Positions 1 to 7,102 of a stretch of 9,742 bases of DNA are shown here, piece after piece. The stretch lies in the NCBI GenBank assembly GCA_030530045.1, contig JAUMVS010000052.1:1-9742 (forward strand), in the 5' to 3' direction. Position 1 is the stretch's first letter. Each line of letters opens with the position of its first letter. The position numbers and the translations under genes are program-made. The notes beneath the pieces were generated by a model. The model did not search any database. It saw only the letters and a list, made by a program, of their open reading frames with translations, and was not told where the DNA came from. Source of the stretch: Phoenicibacter congonensis. GTDB lineage: Bacteria; Actinomycetota; Coriobacteriia; Coriobacteriales; Eggerthellaceae.

Positions 1-581
1 GTCGAGTGCGAAAGCATCGCTACTCTTGGTGTTGCGCCTGTGAAGTTTTCAAACGATTCAGCTGACTGAATAGCAATGCATGCAAGTTCTTCCTGGTCAG
101 GGTTAACATTCAAGCCGCAATCTGAGAAGACAAAAATTCCATCCTCGCCAAATTCGCAGTCAGGAACACACATGATGAAGAAAGCTGAAACTAATCTTGA
201 GCCTGGTGCTGTTTTTACAATTTGTAGCGCAGGGCGCAAAACGTCACCTGTTGCATGAGTTGAGCCAGCAACAACACCATCGACCTTCTTAGTTTTCAAT
301 AGCATCATGGCAAGATAAAGCTCATCGTTTATGAGCTCGAGAGCCTCCTCTTCTGTCATGCCACGTTTTTTGCGTAGCTCATAGAGTTCATGTGCAAGCT
401 CAGGCTTCAAAGCTTCGATTTCAGCAGGGGTTTGAGAGCCCAGCATCACAACTTTTGCAATGCCCTTTTCCTCAATTATTTTTGCGGCGTTTTGTACGCG
501 AATGTCATCGCCTTCTGGAAGGCAGATGGTCTTATTCAGTTCTCGCGCTTGCCCAATAATTTGATCAATAAAGGATGTCAT
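1..581 (-). CDS. pta: Phosphotransacetylase (phosphate acetyltransferase), N-terminal part, cut by window edge
   Basis: Reading the minus strand from the ATG at 581-579 gives 193 uninterrupted codons to base 3 and no stop, so the gene continues beyond the left edge. The family is usually about 325-335 residues, so roughly the first 60 percent is present. The start reads MTSFIDQIIGQARELNK, followed by CLPEGDDIRVQNAAK, the central VDGVVAGSTHATGDVLRPALQ segment (VAGSTHATGDV is the recognisable core), FVFSDCGLNVNPDQEELA, and finally PRVAMLSHST. These are family landmarks of the short PTA_PTB enzyme, which interconverts acetyl-CoA plus phosphate and acetyl-phosphate plus CoA in the cytosol. The last motif usually has an aromatic residue where His is seen here. 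AGGAG lies 12 bases upstream of the ATG, a rather long spacing, but no better start is visible. Its usual partner ackA lies about 2.6 kb away on the same strand, behind an oppositely oriented gene pair. Confidence 0.95.
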   Translation of the reverse strand, partial: MTSFIDQIIGQARELNKTICLPEGDDIRVQNAAKIIEEKGIAKVVMLGSQTPAEIEALKPELAHELYELRKKRGMTEEEALELINDELYLAMMLLKTKKVDGVVAGSTHATGDVLRPALQIVKTAPGSRLVSAFFIMCVPDCEFGEDGIFVFSDCGLNVNPDQEELACIAIQSAESFENFTGATPRVAMLSHS

Positions 582-654
582 TATGTATAAAATCTCCTAA
601 AAACACCAGCGTAGTCGCGTTAAATGTCGCATCAGTGATTAAGTTTATAACAAG

Positions 655-660
655 TATAAT
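655..660 (+). promoter_or_regulatory. Candidate -10 box for glf
   Basis: A perfect TATAAT lies 45 bases before the glf start codon in the 124-base divergent gap between pta and glf. No convincing TTGACA-like -35 box is found 16-18 bases upstream (the sequence there is close to TCAGTG). A second, weaker TATAAC sits at 646-651. The box is seen directly; its promoter function is inferred. I found no clear pta promoter on the opposite strand of the same gap. Confidence 0.45.
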
Positions 661-692
661 GAATATGTTTGTACGAAACTTATTTATTAGGT

Positions 693-698
693 AAGGAG
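693..698 (+). promoter_or_regulatory. Shine-Dalgarno site that fixes the GTG start of glf
   Basis: AAGGAG is followed by a 7-base spacer and then GTG at 706. The only nearby in-frame ATG, at 742, lies 43 bases beyond this site and has no purine-rich sequence of its own. This favours GTG and thus a 12-residue N-terminal extension on the mutase. Confidence 0.8.
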
Positions 699-705
699 CA
701 AAAAC

Positions 706-1920
706 GTGGCTATAAATTACATTCAATATAGCGATGTGAACATGAATGACTATGATTCAGTCGTAGTTGGAAGTGGTTTTGCAGGCAGTGTTTGTGCACG
801 TGAACTTGCAGAACGCGGTAATAAAAAGGTAATCATCTTCGAGAAGCGCCCACACATCGGCGGTAACATGTACGATGAGCTCGATGAGGCTGGCGTTCTT
901 GTCCATCGCTATGGACCACACATTTTCCATTCAAACGACAAGCGTGCCTATGACTACATCTGCCGCTTCGTTGAAATGAGCAACTACCAGCACGAGGTTC
1001 TCGCTGATGTTCATGGAACATACATGCCAGTCCCTTTCAACAAAAACTCAATGAAGCTCGCCTTTGGTGAGGAAAAAGCTGCTCATCTAACTCAAAAACT
1101 AATTGACAAATTTGGCGACGAGCGCAAAGTCACCATCACTGAGCTTCGCGCACAAGATGACCCAGAGCTTGCAGAAATTGCCGATTACGTCTACAACAAC
1201 GTGTTTCTCTACTACACACAAAAGCAGTGGGGCCTCACTCCCGACGAGGTTGACCCAAGCGTTGTAGCTCGCGTTCCAGTGTTTATTTCAACTGACAATC
1301 GCTACTTCCAAGACAAGTTCCAGGGAATGCCTCAACCTTCCTACGCAGCATGCTTCGAAAACATGCTCGACCACGAGTACATCACAGTGTGCCTGAACAC
1401 CGATGCAGCTTCAATTTTTGAGCTCGAATTCGACAACGGCGATGAGAATGCACTTGTGTCATCTATTAAAGTTAAAGGTGTCGACATCACTGGTGACATT
1501 GTCTACACAGGTCCGCTAGACGAGCTCTTCATCGCTCGCTTTGGTCGCTTGCCCTACCGCACACTTGATTTCGTTTACGAGACAAAAGACGAAGAAAAGG
1601 TGCTTCCTTGCGCAACTGTTAACTACACAGTTTCTGAGGCATACACTCGCATCACAGAGTTTAAGCAGCTCACGGGTCAAGTTTGCGACAAGACAACCAT
1701 CATGAAGGAATATTCAAAGGCCTACACCGATCCTGAGAATGAAATTCCATACTACGCAATCTTGAACGACGAGAACAATGCTCACTACCAGCGCTACCGC
1801 TCACTGATGGATAACATGAAAAACTTCCATCCTTTGGGACGTTTGGCAGAATATAAGTATTACAACATGGACAAAATCATTGCTCTTGCTCTTGATTTGT
1901 CCGATGAGCTTTTAAAGTAA
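706..1920 (+). CDS. glf: UDP-galactopyranose mutase
   Basis: The 404-residue flavoprotein converts UDP-galactopyranose to UDP-galactofuranose, the donor for galactofuranose-containing surface glycans. The Rossmann FAD motif GSGFAG is at residues 22-27, followed by an acidic FEKR end of the second strand and HIGGNMYD. GPHIFH is at 70-75, YTQKQWGL and RVPVF follow, then the YTGPLDELF and RFGRLPYRTLDF segments, and GRLAEYKYYNMD at 378-389 near the C-terminus. All are family landmarks, so the enzyme appears intact. It starts with GTG, chosen because AAGGAG lies 7 bases upstream; this adds 12 residues before the position where most family members begin (MNDYDSVVVGSG). The family is usually about 365-390 residues. 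It is followed after 44 bases by a glycosyltransferase gene on the same strand, a natural user of its product. The protein is cytosolic, with no signal peptide. Confidence 0.96.
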   Translation: MAINYIQYSDVNMNDYDSVVVGSGFAGSVCARELAERGNKKVIIFEKRPHIGGNMYDELDEAGVLVHRYGPHIFHSNDKRAYDYICRFVEMSNYQHEVLADVHGTYMPVPFNKNSMKLAFGEEKAAHLTQKLIDKFGDERKVTITELRAQDDPELAEIADYVYNNVFLYYTQKQWGLTPDEVDPSVVARVPVFISTDNRYFQDKFQGMPQPSYAACFENMLDHEYITVCLNTDAASIFELEFDNGDENALVSSIKVKGVDITGDIVYTGPLDELFIARFGRLPYRTLDFVYETKDEEKVLPCATVNYTVSEAYTRITEFKQLTGQVCDKTTIMKEYSKAYTDPENEIPYYAILNDENNAHYQRYRSLMDNMKNFHPLGRLAEYKYYNMDKIIALALDLSDELLK

Positions 1921-1964
1921 AAAGGCTTTACGAATTCAATAACAAGATTTTTAACAACATTACT

Positions 1965-3005
1965 ATGCCAAAAAACGACGTAACAATATCATTTGCAGTT
2001 CCCTGCTACAACTCCGCAGACTACATGGATAACTGCGTAATGTCTTTGCTCTCTGTTGGAGAAGACATTGAAGTCATCATCGTAGATGACGGCTCCACAA
2101 AAGACAACACCGCAGAAATCGCTCAGCGATGGGTCGACCATTTTCCAGGCAGAGTTAAAGCTGTCATTAAAGAAAACGGTGGCCATGGCTCTGCAGTAAA
2201 TTCAGGTCTAGCTGCTGCAACAGGTGCCTATTACAAGCCAGTTGACTCCGATGACTGGGTTGACGTTCATGAGATGAAGAAGGTTTTGAAATACCTTCGC
2301 ACGCAGGCGGCTCTTGAAAATGAAGAAGACAGAACCGATCTTGTAATCGCAAATTATGTCTACGACAAGATTCACGAAGACAAGCAAACTGTCATGAAAT
2401 ACAAAAACGTGTTCCCACAAAAACGCGTTTTTGGCTGGGACGAAGTTGGCTCATTTAAGCCTTCGCAATATCTCCTGATGCACTCAGTCTTCTACAGAAC
2501 ACAGCTTCTAAAAGACATCGACCTGCACTTGCCAGAGCACTGCTTCTACGTTGATAACATCTACGTTTATGTGCCATTGCCTGCAGTTAAAACGATGTAC
2601 TACATCGATGCCGATGTTTACCATTACTTCATTGGACGCGAGGATCAATCGGTCAATGAAAGCGTCATGATGGGCAGAATGGACCAGCAAATCAAGGTCA
2701 CAAAAACGATGATTGACTCAGTAGACGTAATGAACACTCACCCTCGTCGCTTGAGAAAATATCTCGAGGGTTATCTGTCAATGATGATGTGCATTTGCAC
2801 TGTCTTCCTGCGAATGAAAAACACTCCGGAAGACAAAGCGCTCCTTGATGAAATTTGGGGTTACCTTAAGAATAAAGACCGCGACCTCTATGTTCGTGTT
2901 CGAACAAATATTCTAAACGCTGCCACAAACCTGCCAACAAGCGCTGGCAGAAAAGCAGGTCTTTCAGGCTATCACCTGGCTCAAAAACTTTTCAACTTTA
3001 ACTAA
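1965..3005 (+). CDS. Family 2 glycosyltransferase, possibly a galactofuranosyltransferase
   Basis: The 346-residue protein has an N-terminal GT-A domain of the GT2 type. It opens with SFAVPCYNSADYM, has the nucleotide-binding VDDGST at residues 40-45, NGGHGSAVN at 71-79, and the DSDD metal and nucleotide-sugar motif at 94-97. A later YHYFIGREDQSV (219-230) is typical of many GT2 enzymes in surface polysaccharide clusters. The C-terminal part is mostly helical. Residues about 270-283 are hydrophobic and rich in Met and Cys, but too short and interrupted for a confident membrane segment. It sits 44 bases after glf on the same strand and ends just before a terminator, so the two probably form one transcript. 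Use of UDP-galactofuranose is inferred from this pairing only; it is far shorter than mycobacterial GlfT2. The ATG lacks a recognisable Shine-Dalgarno site (AACAACATTACT precedes it), and no better start is visible. Confidence 0.88.
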   Translation: MPKNDVTISFAVPCYNSADYMDNCVMSLLSVGEDIEVIIVDDGSTKDNTAEIAQRWVDHFPGRVKAVIKENGGHGSAVNSGLAAATGAYYKPVDSDDWVDVHEMKKVLKYLRTQAALENEEDRTDLVIANYVYDKIHEDKQTVMKYKNVFPQKRVFGWDEVGSFKPSQYLLMHSVFYRTQLLKDIDLHLPEHCFYVDNIYVYVPLPAVKTMYYIDADVYHYFIGREDQSVNESVMMGRMDQQIKVTKTMIDSVDVMNTHPRRLRKYLEGYLSMMMCICTVFLRMKNTPEDKALLDEIWGYLKNKDRDLYVRVRTNILNAATNLPTSAGRKAGLSGYHLAQKLFNFN

Positions 3006-3012
3006 GAAAAGT

Positions 3013-3048
3013 GCCAGTTAACTCATAGAGAGTTAGCTGGCTTTTCTC
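3013..3048 (+). terminator. Rho-independent terminator after the glycosyltransferase gene
   Basis: A 12-base-pair stem (GCCAGTTAACTC with GAGTTAGCTGGC, one G-T pair) has a 5-base ATAGA loop and is followed by TTTTCTCT. It begins 8 bases after the glycosyltransferase stop. The minus strand of the same hairpin is followed by ACTTTTCTT, so weak function in the other direction is possible. Confidence 0.85.
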
Positions 3049-3063
3049 TACTAAGATGAAACT

Positions 3064-3093
3064 AAAAATGCCCTTCTTTCGAAGGGCATTTTT
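3064..3093. terminator. Bidirectional Rho-independent terminator between ackA and the glycosyltransferase gene
   Basis: This is a perfect 13-base-pair inverted repeat: AAAAATGCCCTTC, loop TTTC, GAAGGGCATTTTT. The A and T tracts at the two ends provide a U-run in either direction. It should end the ackA transcript on the minus strand, and it backs up the plus-strand terminator 20 bases to its left. Confidence 0.92.
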
Positions 3094-3174
3094 GTTACGT
3101 TTACGATTTCGTTTACTCTATCAAATCCTAAGACACTAGTCAAAAAACAAGCATGCAAGAATTTAAAAGATTAA

Positions 3175-4362
3175 CTATTTAACGAGGTCGTAGGTGTCTT
3201 TTGCAATCATGAATTCTTCGTCAGTTGGGATTACAAGAATCTTAACCTTAGAGTCATCTGCAGAAATTACACGGTCGCCACCGAATGTGTTGTTCTTCTC
3301 TGGGTCGAGTTTGATTCCGAGACCCTCGAGGCCCTCGAATACCATCTTTCTCATGCGAACGTCGTTCTCGCCAACACCTGCAGTGCAAGTGATTACGTCA
3401 ACGCCACCCATTGCGAATGTGTACATGCCGATGTATTTGCGGATGATTGAAGAAGCCATCTCATATGCAAGAGCAGCTCTCTCGTTGCCCTCGTCAGCTG
3501 CAGCAGCAACGTCGCGAAGGTCAGAAGAAACACCACTGATTCCGAGGAAGCCAGATTTCTTGTTGAGAACTGTATCCATCTCCTGAGCAGTGAGGTTCTC
3601 TTTTTCCTCAAGGAATGTAACGATTGAAGGGTCGATTGCGCCGCAGCGTGTGCCCATCATGAGGCCATCAAGAGGTGTGAGGCCCATTGATGTGTCGATT
3701 GCAACTCCGCCCTTTACAGCGCTGCAAGATGCGCCGTTTCCGATGTGGCAAGTAACAATGTTGAGGTTTTTGATGTCTTCGCCAAGGAACTCAGCTGTTC
3801 TTTGAGCAACATAGCGGTGTGATGTTCCGTGGAAGCCATATTTTCTAACTGCATATTTCTCGTAGTACTCATATGGAATTGGGTACATGTATGCAGAAGC
3901 AGGAAGAGTGTTAAAGAATGAAGTGTCGAATACTGCAACCATTGGTTTGCCAGGCATGAGCTTTTTGCAAGCTTCGATGCCGATGAGACCAGCACCATTG
4001 TGAAGTGGAGCAAGGCTCTTGAGCTCTTCAACGCGAGCGATGAGCTCGTCGTCGATGATTGCGCTCTGACCATAGTATTTTCCGCCGTGAACGATTCTGT
4101 GACCGACAGCACCAATCTCGTCGAGTGAAGAAATTGGAGCACCCTTGCCGTTTACAAGAGAATCAAGGACAAGCTTGAGAGCTTCTGAGTGGTCATTCAT
4201 AACTGGGTTTGAAGTGACCTTTTCGTCGATGCCGTAGGAGAAAATGCCCTCTCCGAGACCAATTTTTTCGCAAAGACCTTTTGCGAGAACCTCATGTGCC
4301 TCAACATCGATCAATTGGAACTTCATTGAAGAAGAACCAGCATTCACAACTAAAATCTTCAT
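3175..4362 (-). CDS. ackA: Acetate kinase
   Basis: The 395-residue enzyme makes ATP and acetate from acetyl-phosphate and ADP (reversible) in the cytosol. It belongs to the ASKHA sugar kinase/actin fold. It begins MKILVVNAGSSSMKF. Arg89 in GHRIVHGG, Asp146 in FDTSFFNTLP, His178 in YGFHGTSHR, His206 in CHIGNGAS, Arg239 in GTRCGAIDPS and Glu382 in PTDEEF match the known active-site residues of the Methanosarcina enzyme with a constant offset of two. The ATG at 4362 is chosen over an in-frame ATG 33 bases upstream because AAAGG lies 7 bases before it and because family proteins begin with MK(I/V)LV. It lies 69 bases after the HIT gene in the same direction. That gap holds a TAAAAT (minus strand, 4409-4404) that could be a -10 box, so separate transcription is possible. 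A bidirectional terminator follows the stop. Confidence 0.97.
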   Translation of the reverse strand: MKILVVNAGSSSMKFQLIDVEAHEVLAKGLCEKIGLGEGIFSYGIDEKVTSNPVMNDHSEALKLVLDSLVNGKGAPISSLDEIGAVGHRIVHGGKYYGQSAIIDDELIARVEELKSLAPLHNGAGLIGIEACKKLMPGKPMVAVFDTSFFNTLPASAYMYPIPYEYYEKYAVRKYGFHGTSHRYVAQRTAEFLGEDIKNLNIVTCHIGNGASCSAVKGGVAIDTSMGLTPLDGLMMGTRCGAIDPSIVTFLEEKENLTAQEMDTVLNKKSGFLGISGVSSDLRDVAAAADEGNERAALAYEMASSIIRKYIGMYTFAMGGVDVITCTAGVGENDVRMRKMVFEGLEGLGIKLDPEKNNTFGGDRVISADDSKVKILVIPTDEEFMIAKDTYDLVK

Positions 4363-4431
4363 TAATTTACCTTTCTGATTTTTGTTAAAAAGCAACCTTT
4401 TCTATTTTAAGCAAAAAAAATAAAAAGTTGA

Positions 4432-4800
4432 TTATTTGCCCATGTTTTGCTTTAGTGGAGAACCCGTGTCCATCTGAGCGCCACCCATGACGTGGAAGTG
4501 AACGTGGTTAACTGCCTGGCAACCGTGCTTGCCAGTGTTCACGCAAACTCTAAAGCCTGGCTCTTTGACGCCTTTGATTTCAGCAACCTTTTGAACGCCA
4601 TGAATAATTCCTGCAGCAACATCAGCTGGAATATCATCGGCGATGTTGTCGTAGTGATCTTTTGGAATAACAAGCGTGTGGACAGGCATCATTGGGTTAA
4701 TGTCGTCAAAAGCATAAACCAAATCGTCCTCATAAACCTTTGTAGAAGGCACCTCTCCTGCTACGATTTTGCAAAAAAGGCAATCGTCTTTAGTCTTCAT
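4432..4800 (-). CDS. HIT-family nucleotide-binding hydrolase (HINT-like)
   Basis: The 122-residue protein has the histidine triad H-V-H-F-H-V-M with His99, His101 and His103, inside QAVNHVHFHVMGG. The N-terminus has CLFCKIVAGEVPS, where Cys7 and Cys10 with His49 (PKDHY) resemble the zinc site of HINT proteins. Family members hydrolyse nucleoside phosphoramidates or related adenylated compounds through a nucleotidylated histidine; the physiological substrate is usually unknown. The length is normal for HINT1-like proteins (about 110-140). The residue before the triad is Asn where many homologues have His. GGAGG lies 7 bases before the ATG, a strong site. The gene is 38 bases downstream of xseB and 69 bases upstream of ackA, all in the same direction. 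Confidence 0.94.
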   Translation of the reverse strand: MKTKDDCLFCKIVAGEVPSTKVYEDDLVYAFDDINPMMPVHTLVIPKDHYDNIADDIPADVAAGIIHGVQKVAEIKGVKEPGFRVCVNTGKHGCQAVNHVHFHVMGGAQMDTGSPLKQNMGK

Positions 4801-4838
4801 TTAAAAACCTCCCTAAAGCAACTTTTAAAAGATTAGTT

Positions 4839-5081
4839 TTACGAATGAGAAATTGTAGAAGAGCCAGAGTCGGTGTCTTTATCAATCTCCCCCGCTAGTT
4901 CCTTAATCATAACCTCTGAGGCGTCGAGTTTTGATTGAAGTTCGGCAACAATCTTGACGCCTTTTGAGTATTCATTGAGGCTCTGTTCAAGCTCAAGATT
5001 GCCAGCTTCTAACTTGTTGATTACTTCTTCCAAGCTTGCGTAAAGCTCATTAAACGTTTTGGTTTCTTTTTCTTCAGCCAT
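4839..5081 (-). CDS. xseB: Exonuclease VII small subunit
   Basis: The 80-residue protein contains the whole XseB signature, FNELYASLEEVINKLEAGN then LELEQSLNEYSKGVKIV, ending in a coiled-coil segment with KLDASEVMIKEL. Several small subunits bind one large subunit and are needed for degradation of single-stranded DNA from either end to acid-soluble oligonucleotides. The last 15 or so residues (DKDTDSGSSTISHS) are a low-complexity tail that looks disordered. GAGGAG lies 6 bases before the ATG. The start is 12 bases after the xseA stop, so the two subunits are almost certainly made from one mRNA. Confidence 0.95.
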   Translation of the reverse strand: MAEEKETKTFNELYASLEEVINKLEAGNLELEQSLNEYSKGVKIVAELQSKLDASEVMIKELAGEIDKDTDSGSSTISHS

Positions 5082-5093
5082 TATTTGCTCCTC

Positions 5094-6344
5094 TTAAAAA
5101 GTAGTGTTTAGCTCGTCTTTAAATGTTTGTTCGCTAGATTTCGATTTAATTTCGCAGTTCAAAGACCCATCTGTTAGCATCACAGAAATGCTTTCGCCAA
5201 CCTCGCACTGCTCGACTTTTGACAGAACATGCCCTTGTGAATTTGTAGCGCAAGAATAGCCTCGCGAGAAAACTGACATTGGCGATAGCGCTTGCAGGCG
5301 TGCAACTGAATTTTTTAATTCAGAAGCTTGAGTTTTCTGACAAGCTGCAATTGCAGAATTCAAACGCGACAGGTTATAATCAAATCGCATTTTGTTGCTG
5401 GCAAGAACGCTTTCTGGAGAACATGCGTTGAGGCGCAGCTTCATTTTTTCAAGGTATTGAGATTGAATATCAATTCGCGAAGTGACTAAATCGGCAAGAT
5501 AGGTCTTAATTGAGTCAACTTGGTTTCTGAGCTCAAAAAGACCTTCAGTAATTTTCTCGGCAGCTGCGGTTGGAGTTGAAGCACAATAGTCGGCAACAAG
5601 GTCGCAAATTGAATTGTCGTTATTGTGCCCAATGCCAGTAATCACTGGAGTTTTCATTGAGTAAATAATTCGCACTAATTTTTCATCGTTAAACGGCATG
5701 AAATCTTCAAAAGATCCGCCACCACGACCAAAAATAATCGCATCGAGACCAAGCTCATCAAGAGAAAGCAGCGCTTGTCCCATTTGCTCAGAACTCTCAA
5801 CAGAAACACCCCAGAAATCAAGTTCAAAGTAGGGGGCTCTGCGATTAATTGTGCGAATGATGTCATGAATTACAGCGCCACTACCCGATGTCACAACGCC
5901 AACTTTTTCTGGATATTTCGGAATTGGCAACTTGTGTTCTGGCTCGAACAAACCTTCGGCATCAAGTTTTTTAATTAACCTTTCAATTTTGACACGAAGG
6001 TCACCTTCACCAACAGGCTCAAAGCCCCAAGCCTTGAAGCTAAGCTCACCCCTTGCGGCATAAATGGAAAACTTGCCTTTAATTTTGACAAGCATTCCTT
6101 CTTTTAGCTCAATGCCAATTTCCTCGTAGGTATTTTTCCAAATGAGACAGTTGATTTGTGACTTGCCATCATCGTCTTTAAGTGTGAAATAAACTGCTTT
6201 GTAATTCTTGCGGTTTGAGACACTGCTAACTTCGCCTTGAATTACAAAGAAAAGTTCGCTTAGAGCACTATCGGCAAGATTAATTGCCTCTTTGACTGTA
6301 AGGTAACTTTTAGCTCCGTCATCAGGCATATTTGGCACAGCCAT
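5094..6344 (-). CDS. xseA: Exonuclease VII large subunit
   Basis: The 416-residue catalytic subunit carries an N-terminal OB fold for single-stranded DNA (about residues 12-110, with ELFFVIQGEVSSVS). The nuclease domain follows: VGVVTSGSGAVIHDII (148-163), FGRGGGSFEDFMPFN (205-219), GIGHNNDNSICDLVADY (237-253) and STPTAAAE (256-263). A helical region rich in coiled coil is next, then the C-terminal LSPMSVFSRGYS (353-364). Two positions differ from the pattern I know: EDFM where EDLW is common, and GHNND where GHETD is common. I chose the ATG at 6344 because GGAG lies 5 bases upstream. The longer frame up to 6422 would run 26 residues back inside the preceding peptidase gene and lacks family similarity. 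The start overlaps the peptidase stop by one base (TAATG), which suggests translational coupling. Confidence 0.95.
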   Translation of the reverse strand: MAVPNMPDDGAKSYLTVKEAINLADSALSELFFVIQGEVSSVSNRKNYKAVYFTLKDDDGKSQINCLIWKNTYEEIGIELKEGMLVKIKGKFSIYAARGELSFKAWGFEPVGEGDLRVKIERLIKKLDAEGLFEPEHKLPIPKYPEKVGVVTSGSGAVIHDIIRTINRRAPYFELDFWGVSVESSEQMGQALLSLDELGLDAIIFGRGGGSFEDFMPFNDEKLVRIIYSMKTPVITGIGHNNDNSICDLVADYCASTPTAAAEKITEGLFELRNQVDSIKTYLADLVTSRIDIQSQYLEKMKLRLNACSPESVLASNKMRFDYNLSRLNSAIAACQKTQASELKNSVARLQALSPMSVFSRGYSCATNSQGHVLSKVEQCEVGESISVMLTDGSLNCEIKSKSSEQTFKDELNTTF

Positions 6345-7003
6345 TATCTCTCCGACTGAAGGAAGATCCAGGCAAGTTGCAAAACTGCAGTTAGAGCTGC
6401 CACTACATAGGTTAGCGCGCATGCGCGAAGAAGCTGTGATGAGCGCGTGAGCTCACTTGAACGAAAGCCAATCGATTTGCAATATTTCAATGCACGAGCC
6501 GAAGCGTTAAATTCAACAGGCAGTGTTACAAGCTGAAAAAGCACTACGAATGCATAAATTGCACATGCTAGAAGTGTGAGCCCTGTAGCTTGCGTTGCAA
6601 TTCCAATCATCAAAATGAAGATCCACAAGTTAGAGCAAAGTGTCACAGGACCAGCCATTGCCGACCTAATGAAAAGCGGATTGTATTTAGTTGCATATTG
6701 CAGCGCATGCCCTGCCTCGTGGTAGGCAGTAGCAGAAGCAGTTAGTGATGTTGAGTTGTAGTTGCTAGGTGAAAGCGCAATTGTGTTTGTGCGAGGGTCG
6801 AAATGATCTTGCCCTTCCCTGCCCTGCACTACGTTCACATTTGTAACCCCGTTGTCAGCAAGCATTTTTAACGCTGCTTGTCGTCCAGTGAGACCAGTCG
6901 AAACTGCAACTCGCTTGTTTGCTTTCATTCGACCATTCACAAGGCCAGAGACAGCAAATCCAAGCACCATCGAAACAATAATGATTAAGTAATAGCCACT
7001 CAT
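6344..7003 (-). CDS. YugP-like membrane-bound neutral zinc metallopeptidase
   Basis: The 219-residue protein fits the Zn_peptidase_2 (YugP) family. A first membrane segment is at about residues 4-22 (YYLIIIVSMVLGFAVSGLV). The zinc motif HEAGH is at 95-99 in AYHEAGHALQYA, two further hydrophobic helices lie at about 116-136 and 140-160, and LPVEFNASARAL at 161-172 probably supplies the third zinc ligand (Glu164). A last hydrophobic helix is at about 194-214. The usual family length is about 220-235, so it is complete. Substrates are not established for this family; membrane-protein quality control is a common guess. The Shine-Dalgarno is weak (AGAAAG, 8 bases before the ATG). The gene begins 97 bases after the RNase D stop and overlaps xseA by one base. 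Confidence 0.92.
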   Translation of the reverse strand: MSGYYLIIIVSMVLGFAVSGLVNGRMKANKRVAVSTGLTGRQAALKMLADNGVTNVNVVQGREGQDHFDPRTNTIALSPSNYNSTSLTASATAYHEAGHALQYATKYNPLFIRSAMAGPVTLCSNLWIFILMIGIATQATGLTLLACAIYAFVVLFQLVTLPVEFNASARALKYCKSIGFRSSELTRSSQLLRACALTYVVAALTAVLQLAWIFLQSER

Positions 7004-7084
7004 TTTTTAAACTTTCTAAATTAAAGATGTGTAACAAAATTCTTTCTAAAAAAATGTTAGCATCCGCACTTTAGGCGGTTATTC

Positions 7085-7102
7085 GGGTAAAAGCATTTAC
7101 CC
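7085..7102 (-). other. Hairpin overlapping the RNase D stop codon
   Basis: GGGTAAA and TTTACCC form a perfect 7-base-pair stem with a 4-base loop, and the RNase D stop codon lies within one arm. On the minus strand a small CCGC/GCGG hairpin and then a T7 run follow about 40 bases downstream, not directly. It may protect the 3' end or weakly terminate. It is not a clean terminator. Confidence 0.35.

Noticed and set aside
76..590. Short plus-strand open frames at 76-258 and 390-590
   Set aside because: Both are antisense to pta, whose continuous family motifs explain the stretch.
3194..3586. Open frame of 130 codons antisense to ackA
   Set aside because: It lies wholly within ackA, has no ribosome site of note and no recognisable motif.
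3714..4142. Open frame of 142 codons overlapping ackA in another frame on the same strand
   Set aside because: The composition is Leu/Ser/Thr-rich and shows no domain; it is a frame shadow of the strongly conserved ackA.
4363..4395. Extension of acetate kinase by 11 residues to an upstream ATG
   Set aside because: Family proteins begin at the MKILVVNAGSSS segment, and AAAGG sits 7 bases before that ATG.
4492..4836. Open frame of 114 codons antisense to the HIT gene
   Set aside because: It is opposite a gene with an intact histidine triad; the sequence has no family features.
6345..6422. N-terminal extension of XseA by 26 residues to an upstream ATG
   Set aside because: It lies inside the peptidase gene, does not resemble the family, and the ATG at 6344 has its own GGAG site at good spacing.
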